DNA from: Alkalihalophilus pseudofirmus OF4 | Lineage (GTDB): Bacteria > Bacillota > Bacilli > Bacillales > Bacillaceae_D | Assembly: GCF_000005825.2 (NCBI RefSeq) | Contig: NC_013791.2 | Span: 1,798,001 to 1,862,000 of the forward strand | Direction: 5' to 3' | DNA: 64,000 nt | Part shown: piece after piece, positions 35,608-44,449 of the stretch | Layout: the number at the start of each line of letters is the position of its first letter | Position numbering within the stretch: the first letter of the stretch is position 1 | Program-made: the position numbers and the translations under genes | The notes under the pieces: model-generated | What the model was told of the DNA's origin: nothing | Seen by the model: only the letters and a program-made list of their open reading frames with translations | Database searches by the model: none

Positions 35608-36066
35608 TCACCTTCCAAAATAGTCTTTACCTGACTCTTTCGGAATAATCCTTCTACTTTCAGGTTGACCTTCCCACTTTAATATTGGTTTTCTAATTTC
35701 AATGATTTCTTCCACCTCATCAAACGAGATCTCTTTTTTGAAAACAAAAGGTTCATGAATTTCAAAATCGAATTGTTTAGCCTGCTCTGGATTAAAACTT
35801 ATAAGCTTGACAGTGATATCATCAGGAGATACCGCAGTGAACAACTGAAACTCTTCCCCTTTGAATACCACTACTACCTCAATTTCAAAAGCTAATTCAA
35901 CGTCTTCTTCGCTTAGCTCCTTTATAAAGAGATCGTTATGTTCATTTCCCATAATATCAATAGATTGCTTAAACCCTTCTTCTTTTATATTACTTCTCAA
36001 CCTAAGACTACCATCGCGAATATTCAAGGGATAAACTTTATCCTTATAGATTGCAAACGTATTCAT
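35608..36066 (-). CDS. Hypothetical protein (152 aa) in the immunity array
   Basis: No known domain. The sequence is beta-rich and acidic (LAFEIEVVVVFKGEEFQLFT, then AVSPDDITVKLISFNPEQA). No signal peptide. It starts at ATG 36066 with a weak site. By position among SUKH and DUF4240 genes it may be another immunity protein; this is inferred only from context. Confidence 0.55.
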   Translation of the reverse strand: MNTFAIYKDKVYPLNIRDGSLRLRSNIKEEGFKQSIDIMGNEHNDLFIKELSEEDVELAFEIEVVVVFKGEEFQLFTAVSPDDITVKLISFNPEQAKQFDFEIHEPFVFKKEISFDEVEEIIEIRKPILKWEGQPESRRIIPKESGKDYFGR

Positions 36067-36148
36067 ATATTTATCTCACTATATCGTTGGGGAGTTTCTT
36101 TAAGTTATTGATAACTAGCTCATTTCTTGCCATCTATCTATGTAATAA

Positions 36149-36613
36149 TTATATCTCTTCATTAATCAATTTTAATAAAAACTCTCCAAAATTTTCAGCG
36201 GTTGTTTCATATGTTTGGCTATCTAAAGCTACTCCAGGTATAAAAGAAACAACTTTAGGTTCTCCGATACTATCAAGTTGATTAAAATCTAAACAAAATA
36301 ATTCATCACTCCCAGTGTCATAAATAACTAACAGATTTGCTGGTAAATTACTTTCACGTCTTTCTGTTAAGGTAAACCATATAGCATCTGGCACTGAAGA
36401 ATTTTCAAATTCATCATTTAAAATTCCATATATTTCTTGAGCTCCGAAATTACCCGCTCCAAATGTTTTTAAATAATCTAAGTAGGCCCCAGTGAATTTT
36501 AATCCTATCTTATCTTCCGCTGCTCTTATTAATTCAAGTGAAGCACCGCCAGTGAAATCAGCTAAGTCTTTCTCTTTTAGAATGCTCTGTCTGGCTACTT
36601 TATAAGAGTCCAT
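36149..36613 (-). CDS. SMI1/KNR4 (SUKH) family immunity-like protein
   Basis: 154 residues. The SUKH fold is indicated by SLELIRAAEDKIGLKFTGAY, then LDYLKTFGAGNFGAQEIYGI, with a W-containing strand and a final LINEEI helix. SUKH proteins neutralise many polymorphic nuclease toxins (established). The gene is separated from its neighbours by about 80-120 bp. Confidence 0.8.
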   Translation of the reverse strand: MDSYKVARQSILKEKDLADFTGGASLELIRAAEDKIGLKFTGAYLDYLKTFGAGNFGAQEIYGILNDEFENSSVPDAIWFTLTERRESNLPANLLVIYDTGSDELFCLDFNQLDSIGEPKVVSFIPGVALDSQTYETTAENFGEFLLKLINEEI

Positions 36614-36738
36614 TCCTCTACTCCTCCCATGACTGATGTTCTTTAGTTAGCCTTTTTCTAGGCCTCAGTAAATTCATTTCCCTCCTGAAACAGTGGTCCA
36701 TGATTTTACTGCGATTTGGCTGCAGTTATTAAATTAGC

Positions 36739-37056
36739 TTAACAATTCTCTCTCCATAAAAATAACATCTTAAGAAACTCCTCAGTTTCCATTGTGCTAT
36801 TATGAGGTTCCTCAATACGATAGTGATGCTCAACTATTGTCACTTCTTTCTTAATAATGACACTCGTAGCATTCAAAGTAATTTCAAAGTCTATATATCG
36901 TGAGTTTATAACATTCTGTATGTACCCAATATACTCATCAACTTCATCCACTGTTGAAATGTCTTCAATGAAATCAGCGAATAGACTTAATTTTTCCGGT
37001 AGTACAATTCTTGTATTACCAAGTCGATCCTTATTAAATTCATAGTAATATTTCAT
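36739..37056 (-). CDS. Hypothetical protein (105 aa), possibly immunity-associated
   Basis: MKYYYEFNKDRLGNTRIVLP, then EKLSLFADFIEDISTVDEVD, then strands with FEITLNATSVIIKKEVTIVE and HHYRIEE. The alternating beta pattern and size fit small cytosolic immunity-type proteins. The ATG at 37056 has an AAGGTGAT site. I do not recognise a family with confidence. Confidence 0.55.
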   Translation of the reverse strand: MKYYYEFNKDRLGNTRIVLPEKLSLFADFIEDISTVDEVDEYIGYIQNVINSRYIDFEITLNATSVIIKKEVTIVEHHYRIEEPHNSTMETEEFLKMLFLWRENC

Positions 37057-37225
37057 ATGACTTATCACCTTCTATATTTCTCAACAGAAAAAAGGACTAA
37101 AGAAAACACACAATAGGAAAAAATCTGCCTGCTAAGCTAATACTTAGAGACAGATTTAGAAAATATAAGATGTAATCAGAGTGGTTGAAAAACACTTTGA
37201 TTTATAGTGAGGTATTTAATTCCCT

Positions 37226-37645
37226 TTAGATATTGTCAATTGCCTCTTGAAAACTATCTGTTAAATACTCATCAAAGGTTGTATACCTGAAAAGTTCTCT
37301 TTTACTTATATCGTCCCATCTAACAACATTAAAATTCTCTAATGTGTCTAAACAGTATACAAATTCACCAACATTCTCAATGACAATATACTTTTTAGGT
37401 AAACCTAACTCTCTATACTGTTGTGTTTTCTCAACCACAGATGCATAGTCTACTCCTTTAATACCCAATATATCAACTCCACAAATGCCACCTGAGCCAT
37501 AATGTTTAACAAATTTCCTATAGTCTCTTGGGAATTTAACTTTTAAAACTTCTTCCGCCTTTTCAATAGCTTCATCTGAAACTTTTCCAATAAAATCTCC
37601 ATCTTCTATATATTCATTAATCATTTCTTCAATTTTTGGGTTCAT
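37226..37645 (-). CDS. SMI1/KNR4 (SUKH) family immunity-like protein
   Basis: 139 residues: SDEAIEKAEEVLKVKFPRDY, then RKFVKHYGSGGICGVDILGI, which is the classical SUKH helix-strand motif (LP-xx-FxxxxxxxG). It ends YTTFDEYLTDSFQEAIDNI. The ATG lacks a very strong site. One of at least three SUKH-type genes in this array; its toxin partner is not identifiable. Confidence 0.82.
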   Translation of the reverse strand: MNPKIEEMINEYIEDGDFIGKVSDEAIEKAEEVLKVKFPRDYRKFVKHYGSGGICGVDILGIKGVDYASVVEKTQQYRELGLPKKYIVIENVGEFVYCLDTLENFNVVRWDDISKRELFRYTTFDEYLTDSFQEAIDNI

Positions 37646-37761
37646 TGGTTAATCACCTATTAAACTATTTCATTCATAAAAGCACTTGTTGTGCAAGTTG
37701 CCATACAAGTTCTATTATTTGGAATTTAAGTGACATAATGGCTGGTGCCTACGAACAGCAA

Positions 37762-38112
37762 TTATAACAGAGCTGTCTCAAGTGCATGAGAGATCATAGA
37801 ATCAAAACTCTCGTAAGATTGGATAACAGTCCCAGAAGGTTTATCGAGTTCTAAATAAGCAATGTCTTCATTTAATTCATTATCAAGTAGACCTTTATCA
37901 ACACCATAAATTACTAATCCATTAAAGTCTAATCCATTTATAGTTTTTAAAAATCTCTCATACGAATCAGGTAATACCATATTCCCGAAATTCAGCTGAA
38001 TCCCTTGATTCATTTTTATTATTTCTGTATGCGATGCTCGCTTCTTAAGTGAACTTCCGTATTTCTTTTCAATCTTTTCAATTTCTGCTAACAATTCTTT
38101 CCATGGAGGCAT
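37762..38112 (-). CDS. SUKH-related (YrhA-like) immunity protein
   Basis: 116 residues: MPPWKELLAEIEKIEKKYGS, then NMVLPDSYERFLKTINGLDF, then NGLVIYGVDKGLLDNE. The LP-xxYxxFLxxINGLxFNG element is that of the YrhA family of SUKH-like proteins. It starts 7 bp after the next SUKH gene, so these two genes and the HNH toxin cassette form one transcript. Confidence 0.72.
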   Translation of the reverse strand: MPPWKELLAEIEKIEKKYGSSLKKRASHTEIIKMNQGIQLNFGNMVLPDSYERFLKTINGLDFNGLVIYGVDKGLLDNELNEDIAYLELDKPSGTVIQSYESFDSMISHALETALL

Positions 38113-38119
38113 AACTTAA

Positions 38120-38560
38120 TTAATCTGTAATTAAATCTAAGTAATATTGATCATTAATTTCTATCTTACTTAAAAACTCTTTAAGAGAGTCTGCAATTTT
38201 AATGTCATAATAATAAATTGGATTCGTGTCGCTTTTATTTAATTCTATAGACATTAAAGCTGATTCACTACCTTCAAAAAATATTAGTTTATCATTTTCA
38301 AATGCATCATATATTTCAATGTCAGGATAGAACTCAAAATCATTAACTCTTAAACGGAAATCTCTTATTGAGTAAGGGTCCATAATACGATTAATATTAT
38401 ACTCTGACCCTTTAATAAAACCGTAACCAATCTCATTAAGAAAGTTGACTAACTCTCTTGGGAATATTAAATTAAGTTCCTTTTCAACCTCCTTAATTTC
38501 ATCTTTAGACACTGAATAGAATGTGTTTTCTTCGTTTACCATAATAAAATCATAATTCAT
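38120..38560 (-). CDS. SMI1/KNR4 (SUKH) immunity protein for the HNH toxin cassette
   Basis: 146 residues: KDEIKEVEKELNLIFPRELV, then NFLNEIGYGFIKGSEYNINR, a typical SUKH domain. Its ATG shares one base with the stop of the HNH toxin (TAATG), so toxin and immunity are translationally coupled. This is the best candidate for the cognate antidote of the cassette. Confidence 0.85.
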   Translation of the reverse strand: MNYDFIMVNEENTFYSVSKDEIKEVEKELNLIFPRELVNFLNEIGYGFIKGSEYNINRIMDPYSIRDFRLRVNDFEFYPDIEIYDAFENDKLIFFEGSESALMSIELNKSDTNPIYYYDIKIADSLKEFLSKIEINDQYYLDLITD

Positions 38561-39801
38561 TATTGTTTAACTCCTTTAAAAAGTATATTTGCTGGCGACC
38601 CTGATCCATGAATTCCAGCTTGATGCTCAGTAGGGAATTTTGCTGGGTGCATATTCCACCATTCGTGTTCTCCTCCAAAAGTATTTTCAATTATATGATG
38701 AGCATCATATTTGTCTCCTTTTCTCCGAATAATTCTACCTGTTTTTTCTGAAATTACATTTTCGTTATACACTGGCCACTGTTGTCCTGTGTTTACTTCC
38801 CAATCTTTGATAACTTTGTTTTTTACTCTATCAAAAACTACCCTGTGCTTTGCTGTTTCAACTGGAGACATTTTTTTATATTCTTTATTTCTTAAAGCAG
38901 CCTTCAAATTCTCTATTTGATTTTTGGGTAATTCTCTTCCTGTTCTGCCTTCCATATCTCTTATATATTTTTTTATTGTCTCAGAATCTACCCTTTTACC
39001 ACTCCGTACCCCAGCTCCTTGCTCAACCTTAATCAAGTTCGCTTGGTTTATCTCACCTAGCTGGTTTCTCATCCCGTTTGTATTGATGACGTTGTGTGGG
39101 ATTCCAGCTAGGGCTGGTTGTAAGCCTGCGTTTGGTGTCATATTATGAACGGCTGCTCCGGCTCTATTCATTGACTGCTGCGCTAGCTCTCGGATGTGGG
39201 TAAGTCCTCTTGCATTTGTCGCTGCATTTGCAGTTTGATTTAAGCTATTTTGTGCGGCTAGTTGTAATTGTAATTGATGGTGGGATGAATAACCAGGCTT
39301 GTCTCCTAGCTGACCGAGACGTCCGGCTTGTGAGACTTTGCTTAATCCTTTATCACCAAGAACTGAACCGCCTATGATGGCTGATGTATAGCCGATCCAT
39401 TCTCCTCTTGTTGAAGCCGTTCCGTTTATCACATTCTCATCAAATGAGATCCATAAAGCGTGGCCGATATCAAGCAGCAAGCTTGGTTCATCCGCTACAT
39501 CGGTAATAAAATCAACGGTTTCATTCAGTACTTCCACCGGCTCTGTCACTAGACGCTTAATCCCATCTACTGTATCTGTGAAAGCCTTCGCAATTCCCTG
39601 CCATGCCCCTTTAAAAAATCCGCCGGTGTCTTCAGCTTCTGCGGTGGCATTTGCTGCTGCAACAGGCTTTGCGCAGGAAGGATTATACCATTGATTAAAG
39701 GTAATAGGATCCTGCCAATCCGTATGTAAGGAGTTTAGCTGATTCGTATGTAGCAAGTTAGGCGACATATTCCTTTGAGCCAGCTTATTCATTAAAAGCA
39801 T
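38560..39801 (-). CDS. HNH-nuclease polymorphic toxin lacking its N-terminal delivery domain
   Basis: 413 residues. It starts where a full LXG toxin would be past its first 200 residues: NQLNSLHTDWQDPITFNQWY then NPSCAKP corresponds to the LGFDKWVNPSCPRP junction of the toxin at 40381-41883. A pretoxin-like middle follows (DVADEPSLLLDIGHALWISF). The C-terminus holds an HNH/Endo VII-like nuclease with KYDAHHIIENTFGGEHEWWN followed by MHPAKFPTEHQAGIHGSG. No LXG domain or plausible ribosome binding site is seen, so this is probably an orphan cassette awaiting recombination. It would be a DNA- or RNA-cleaving effector. Confidence 0.8.
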   Translation of the reverse strand: MLLMNKLAQRNMSPNLLHTNQLNSLHTDWQDPITFNQWYNPSCAKPVAAANATAEAEDTGGFFKGAWQGIAKAFTDTVDGIKRLVTEPVEVLNETVDFITDVADEPSLLLDIGHALWISFDENVINGTASTRGEWIGYTSAIIGGSVLGDKGLSKVSQAGRLGQLGDKPGYSSHHQLQLQLAAQNSLNQTANAATNARGLTHIRELAQQSMNRAGAAVHNMTPNAGLQPALAGIPHNVINTNGMRNQLGEINQANLIKVEQGAGVRSGKRVDSETIKKYIRDMEGRTGRELPKNQIENLKAALRNKEYKKMSPVETAKHRVVFDRVKNKVIKDWEVNTGQQWPVYNENVISEKTGRIIRRKGDKYDAHHIIENTFGGEHEWWNMHPAKFPTEHQAGIHGSGSPANILFKGVKQ

Positions 39802-39905
39802 ATGAGAGGAATGATTGATTAATCAGATTGAAAATACTCTTAAAATTATCTGAAAAATGCTTAGACTATATTTAGCCTAAGCACGAGTGAAAGATCGAGT
39901 TAACC

Positions 39906-40367
39906 CTAGTAATCAGTAATAACCTTCCCTATGTGAATCTCATAACCTTTTTCTTCAGAATAAATTTGTGCAATAATAGTAGAAGATTTGTCCGCTATTG
40001 ATAATTCATTAGATATTGATATCTTCAAGAGTTCAGAAATGCCTTTAATTAAATCTTCAACTTTAACATTAGCCCAAACAGGATATGAAGTGTTAGGAAT
40101 GATTACAGAGAACTCTTTTTTGTTCTTGAGAAAATCTAATGAGTTAACAATCCATTCACTAACCTCGTCTTTGTTCTTATTTGCATTAGTAAAGGCGGGC
40201 TTAGAATCAAGCTTACGGAACAATTGTAATTGATTTTCAACTGAAATTAACCAGTCTGAGTCAAACTCCTCAAAATTTAGTAATTCAAAATTAGTAAGAG
40301 CGCTCATTGTCTTTTTCGCTTCAATTATAGCTTTTTTTCTAATTATCTTTTCATTCGGAATTGACAT
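39906..40367 (-). CDS. Putative immunity protein of the LXG toxin
   Basis: 153 residues, cytosolic (no signal or membrane segment): EAKKTMSALTNFELLNFEEF, then DSDWLISVENQLQLFRKLDS, ending GYEIHIGKVITDY. It begins 13 bp after the LXG toxin stop, the usual place for the cognate immunity gene. No family recognised. Confidence 0.65.
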   Translation of the reverse strand: MSIPNEKIIRKKAIIEAKKTMSALTNFELLNFEEFDSDWLISVENQLQLFRKLDSKPAFTNANKNKDEVSEWIVNSLDFLKNKKEFSVIIPNTSYPVWANVKVEDLIKGISELLKISISNELSIADKSSTIIAQIYSEEKGYEIHIGKVITDY

Positions 40368-40380
40368 ATTTTATACCTCG

Positions 40381-41883
40381 TTATTTTTTATAATATATAT
40401 GATGATCTTTATTTGACCCGTAAATATTAGAGTACCTTTCTTTTTTGAAATCATAATTAAAAGGGTTTGCACCATCTTTAGGTTTTCCTGCGTGTGTATG
40501 CATTCTGCCATCATTTATATGTTCGACTATAACTCGTTTACCTTGAGGAGTTTCATACTCAAAATAACGTCCATGATGGGTAGGGTTTGAGCTGAACTCA
40601 TAATTTTTAAAGTTTCCGCCTTTCATATTAATGTTATCTCCTACCTGCCATTGGCGAAGAGGTTGTTGTGATCTAGGAACTCCTGCTAAGTCTTTAGCTG
40701 CTTGCAGGGCTTCTTTTCTATTGAAATTTTCTTTCCCTGTAAAACCAACACTTTTTACCCCTCGAGTTCCCCTTACCCCAGCCTTTACAAACCCTCCACC
40801 TAGTACAGCTGCGATCATTAATGTTTGTTCCCAATCTTCTAGTTCCCTTTTTGTGATTGGGTCGACACCATGTGTAGCTTCGTATCCAGCTTTTACGTTT
40901 CCTAGAATGGGGGTGAAATCGAGAATTGCGGAGCTTATTTCTCTAGAATTTTCATTTACCACTCTAGCTGTTGTCTTTGCACCATCAACGATTTTGTTAC
41001 CTGCTGATTTCGCGCTATCAATAATTTTATTGCTTGCTTTTTCCCACCAAGGGGGCTGATCCTGAACCACTGTTGATTGATTAATTGTGTCAGGTCTTGG
41101 ACAGCTTGGATTTACCCATTTGTCAAAGCCTAAAGATTGTTGCATTCCAGTGTTCCTTAAATAAGTAGGTTGATTCATTTGGTTGATGATCTGATAATGT
41201 TGGTGTTGCTTGTTTGATAGGTTTGGTTTTAACATAGTATAGCTTGCTTGGTACGACAATGAATTCAAAGAAAAATTTACTATATCAGACCCTTGCCGTT
41301 GAAACATGCTACTTAGATTTTGTGTATAGCTTTTCATAATGTTTACATTTGCTTCAACTGAACCTAGTGCTGCCGACTGCTCATAATCAAATTGATGCAG
41401 CTGCTCACGCGTTTGGTCTTTTTCTTGCTTGGCTTTTTGTACATATTGCCTGACTTCATCGTCTTGCAGCGGCTTTAGGTAGACGATATCTTGTACTTTT
41501 TGCATAGTCGCATTCGTTTGGTTGGTGAGTGCGGTTGTGACGAGCTCAACCTGCTTTAGGCCGTTTTCGACTTCTTGTTCAAGGAAGCTCTCTTGAATTC
41601 TTCCGTTTGATGCTGGTTCAAGTGCTTGCAGCGAGGATTTCATTTGCATAAGAAGGTGCTCATATTGTGCGAGGGTCCCGGTTAAGTAATGAATAAACGG
41701 AAGATGGCACACCTGATAGAAACGACGAATGGCTGTCCCTCCCTCTCCTTTTAAGGAGTCACTTAAACGGACGATACCCATTACGGATGTTTCAATTTGT
41801 TTAAGCTGTTCTTGCTGGTGCTCGATCTTTGTTTTTATTTCATCTATTCCACTATGTAAGCCAGACACGTCTAATGTTTTCAT
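40381..41883 (-). CDS. LXG-domain polymorphic toxin
   Basis: 500 residues. The N-terminal about 200 residues are the helical LXG domain (MKTLDVSGLHSGIDEIKTKI, then HQQEQLKQIETSVMGIVRLS, with KGEGGTAIRRFYQVCHLPFI), which targets proteins to type VII secretion. The region LGFDKWVNPSCPRP marks the junction, and LDFTPILGNVKAGYEATHGV then DPITKRELEDWEQTL is the pretoxin-TG domain. The last about 110 residues, ending RYSNIYGSNKDHHIYYKK and rich in His, are the toxin domain; I cannot place it in a known family. It kills competing Gram-positive cells in the established LXG model. The ATG is followed by the immunity gene. Confidence 0.85.
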   Translation of the reverse strand: MKTLDVSGLHSGIDEIKTKIEHQQEQLKQIETSVMGIVRLSDSLKGEGGTAIRRFYQVCHLPFIHYLTGTLAQYEHLLMQMKSSLQALEPASNGRIQESFLEQEVENGLKQVELVTTALTNQTNATMQKVQDIVYLKPLQDDEVRQYVQKAKQEKDQTREQLHQFDYEQSAALGSVEANVNIMKSYTQNLSSMFQRQGSDIVNFSLNSLSYQASYTMLKPNLSNKQHQHYQIINQMNQPTYLRNTGMQQSLGFDKWVNPSCPRPDTINQSTVVQDQPPWWEKASNKIIDSAKSAGNKIVDGAKTTARVVNENSREISSAILDFTPILGNVKAGYEATHGVDPITKRELEDWEQTLMIAAVLGGGFVKAGVRGTRGVKSVGFTGKENFNRKEALQAAKDLAGVPRSQQPLRQWQVGDNINMKGGNFKNYEFSSNPTHHGRYFEYETPQGKRVIVEHINDGRMHTHAGKPKDGANPFNYDFKKERYSNIYGSNKDHHIYYKK

Positions 41884-42412
41884 ACATCACCTCTATTACG
41901 CCAAAAAGGAATACTTTACCTATTATCTTAGTACATTCGACATCTGGATAAAATAGGAATAAATGAGGATATTGGTAGAAGTTCACCCTCGGGTGATTAC
42001 AGTTTCCGTCATAAAAAATATAAACATACTTATATATTTTTTGATTTTCTTGCTTTAAATTTATTTTACTATTTAGCAAATTCCTTAATTATATCAATAC
42101 TTAGGAGTCAAAATCTATTAGAAAAACTTCTTATAATCCCGAGCGAATGACATGGATTATTTTTACAAAAATACTTGCCAATTTTAATTTTTCGATGTAA
42201 TAATAGAAAAAAATGTTAATAAATAGTTTGTTTTCATTTAAAAAACGAACAATATCATTTTTTTTAAGAGGAACGTACACATTTTAGGTTTTGAACGCTA
42301 GGAGTGATGTGGATCTTAACTAGAGCGAGTGTGAAGCAAACTTATTTAATACTCAGCTATAATCCAGTACGAATTATCAACTTAAAAAACTAATTATTAA
42401 GGAGCTAAATTA
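41884..42412. other. Divergent promoter gap between LXG toxin and PP-loop operon
   Basis: About 530 bp, strongly AT-rich, no gene supported. It must hold the promoters for the toxin (minus) and the PP-loop operon (plus). The plus-strand operon has a long leader (42281-42410) in which I see no clear riboswitch or T-box. Confidence 0.45.
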
Positions 42413-43108
42413 ATGATTAAAGAAAAGGTAGCAGTATTATTTACTGGAGGACGAGATTCATCATTAGTAGCATGTCTAGAAGCTCTGCAAGGGAAAGAAG
42501 TACATTTATTGACATGTAATAGCGGAATTGGAATTAAGAGCGAGTTGTCAGAAGTGAGAGTAGAAGAATTAAAAAAAAGATTTCCAGAAAACATTGTGGG
42601 TCGTACCATCTTGCCAACTTATGGTCTGTTTCGAAGTATAGCCATCTCTAATCTAGAAGAAGACTTTAAGCGCTGGGGAGTTAATCTCGTTTTATTAGGT
42701 GACAAACTAGCTATTCATGCTGCTGCAACAGTTTATTGTATAGAAAATGGAATTACACGGCTTGTAGATGGATGTGTCGGCTACCAAAAAGATTTAGCTG
42801 AACAGAAGGATGTCTCTATTGAAATATTAAGTTCTTTTGAAAAAGAATATGGAATTACCTATGAATGTCCTATTTACCATTTTGGCAGTCAAGATGATGT
42901 AAAGTACGCTTTACTAACAATTGGCTTATCTTCAAAGTCGTTAGAGGGTGTATCTGTTTTTGGAGATGCATTTAGTGAACCAACTGATCAAATGGTTCAA
43001 GAATACATGAATGACAAGCTCCCGCTTTGTCATAACCATGTTAGCTTTATGACAGACACTATTAATGTTGTAGAAAACGTTAAATATAAACAATCATCCT
43101 TAGTATAG
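42413..43108 (+). CDS. PP-loop ATPase (ExsB/QueC-like alpha hydrolase)
   Basis: 231 residues. The N-terminal PP-loop is AVLFTGGRDSSLVACLEALQ (SGGxDS-like), an ATP-pyrophosphatase that adenylates a carbonyl or thiolates a base in its relatives. Cys36 (LLTCNSG) and Cys residues at 111, 122 and 156 are noted, but no clear QueC zinc cluster is seen, so it is probably not QueC itself. It has an AAGGAGC site, heads the operon with NUDIX, EamA transporter and HAD genes, and is about 20 bp from the next start. Confidence 0.78.
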   Translation: MIKEKVAVLFTGGRDSSLVACLEALQGKEVHLLTCNSGIGIKSELSEVRVEELKKRFPENIVGRTILPTYGLFRSIAISNLEEDFKRWGVNLVLLGDKLAIHAAATVYCIENGITRLVDGCVGYQKDLAEQKDVSIEILSSFEKEYGITYECPIYHFGSQDDVKYALLTIGLSSKSLEGVSVFGDAFSEPTDQMVQEYMNDKLPLCHNHVSFMTDTINVVENVKYKQSSLV

Positions 43109-43128
43109 GGCTCAGGAGCTGTCGAGTT

Positions 43129-43518
43129 ATGATTCGAAAAATTGGAGCTGCCATTGTAAAAAACAATCAGTTATTAGTTGTAAGCAAAAAAGAATCTCCA
43201 GACTTTTATATGCTTCCAGGTGGCAAGCTTGAGGATGGGGAGACCGAACTAGAAGCACTGCAAAGGGAATTAAAAGAAGAATTGCAATTAAGTATGTCAA
43301 CCCATGTATTACTTGGTAGTTTTTATACCAAATCTATGTTTGGAACTGAGCCTATGCTTTTAACAGTATACAAAGTTGAGACGGCTGGAGATCCCCGACC
43401 AGACAATGAAATAGGAAAATACAAATGGATTTCGATTCACACCAAAGAATCTACTCATTTAGGCTCTGGAATTACTAAGTTTACATTACCTGTTTTACGT
43501 AAGGAAATAAAGTTATGA
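43129..43518 (+). CDS. NUDIX hydrolase
   Basis: 129 residues. Nudix box: GGKLEDGETELEALQRELKE followed by ELQLSM, complete with RE..EE. The start, MIRKIGAAIVKNNQLLVVSK, is typical. The substrate could be an ADP- or nucleoside-diphosphate derivative. It overlaps the EamA start by 4 bp, and the PP-loop gene ends 20 bp before it. Confidence 0.88.
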   Translation: MIRKIGAAIVKNNQLLVVSKKESPDFYMLPGGKLEDGETELEALQRELKEELQLSMSTHVLLGSFYTKSMFGTEPMLLTVYKVETAGDPRPDNEIGKYKWISIHTKESTHLGSGITKFTLPVLRKEIKL

Positions 43519-44423
43519 GCAATAAAAATGTTAAAGCTGGGGCATGGGCTGCACTTATAGCAGGTGTTGTTTTTGGAGTAAATTCAAATATTGTAAAAGT
43601 GGCAAATAATACAGGTTTAACCACGTTAGATCTACTTATTTATCAATTTGGATTTGCTATCCTTTACTTTTTTATTAGGTATTTATTTGTCAATAAGAAG
43701 CATAACGATTTGCCTTCTAGAGTGTTAATAATGAATCCCTTCAATTGGATTGCAGGCATTACAACTGTATTGACGGGCTTATTTTATTATAATTCTATTC
43801 AATTAACTGATCCAAGTATCGCCTCATTAGGATTATTTCAATACCCTTGGATCCTTTTTCTATTTGGCATTGTGTTTGCTAAAGAAAAAGTAGTCCATAA
43901 ACATATAATAGCAATTTTATGTTTATGGTTAGGTACTATATTGTTAATTGGCGGAACTTTAGAGAATATGACTCTAGCAGGTATGCTCTATGGAATTGCA
44001 GCAGGTGTATCTTTTGCAACATATCTATTCAGCTTACAAAAGATAACAAACCATTCATTTACAAAAGTATTTATCTTCCTTATTGCTGCGATCATCGTGT
44101 TGTTTTTTTGTTTAGGGCAATATGATCAATTAAATCTCTTTACATTTGACGCATTATTATTTGGAGTTGTTACAGCGATCTTAGGTCAAATTCTAGTGTT
44201 CGAACTTTTATCATACGCAGCAAAAAATGTTAGCTCTGTACTAATGGCTACTTTAACTACTACTGAACTTCCGGTAGCTATGTTATTAACATGGTTTATC
44301 TGGGGTCCTATGCCTAACTTCATAAGAATTACTGGTTTATCTATCATGGTTACAGCAATTTTATGGCTTAAATTTGAACAGTCAAAACCAACGACAGTTT
44401 CTTTAAAGAAAGAAGTAAGTTAG
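43515..44423 (+). CDS. EamA/DMT-family membrane transporter
   Basis: 302 residues, about ten transmembrane helices in two repeats (AALIAGVVFGVNSNIVKVAN, WIAGITTVLTGLFYYNSIQL, SLGLFQYPWILFLFGIVFAK, etc.), each half ending in the EamA pattern. It exports small metabolites in the known family. Coupled to the NUDIX gene by ATGA overlap. Confidence 0.85.
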   Translation: MSNKNVKAGAWAALIAGVVFGVNSNIVKVANNTGLTTLDLLIYQFGFAILYFFIRYLFVNKKHNDLPSRVLIMNPFNWIAGITTVLTGLFYYNSIQLTDPSIASLGLFQYPWILFLFGIVFAKEKVVHKHIIAILCLWLGTILLIGGTLENMTLAGMLYGIAAGVSFATYLFSLQKITNHSFTKVFIFLIAAIIVLFFCLGQYDQLNLFTFDALLFGVVTAILGQILVFELLSYAAKNVSSVLMATLTTTELPVAMLLTWFIWGPMPNFIRITGLSIMVTAILWLKFEQSKPTTVSLKKEVS

Positions 44424-44449
44424 AAACGAATGAGTAAAGGAGATAGCTA

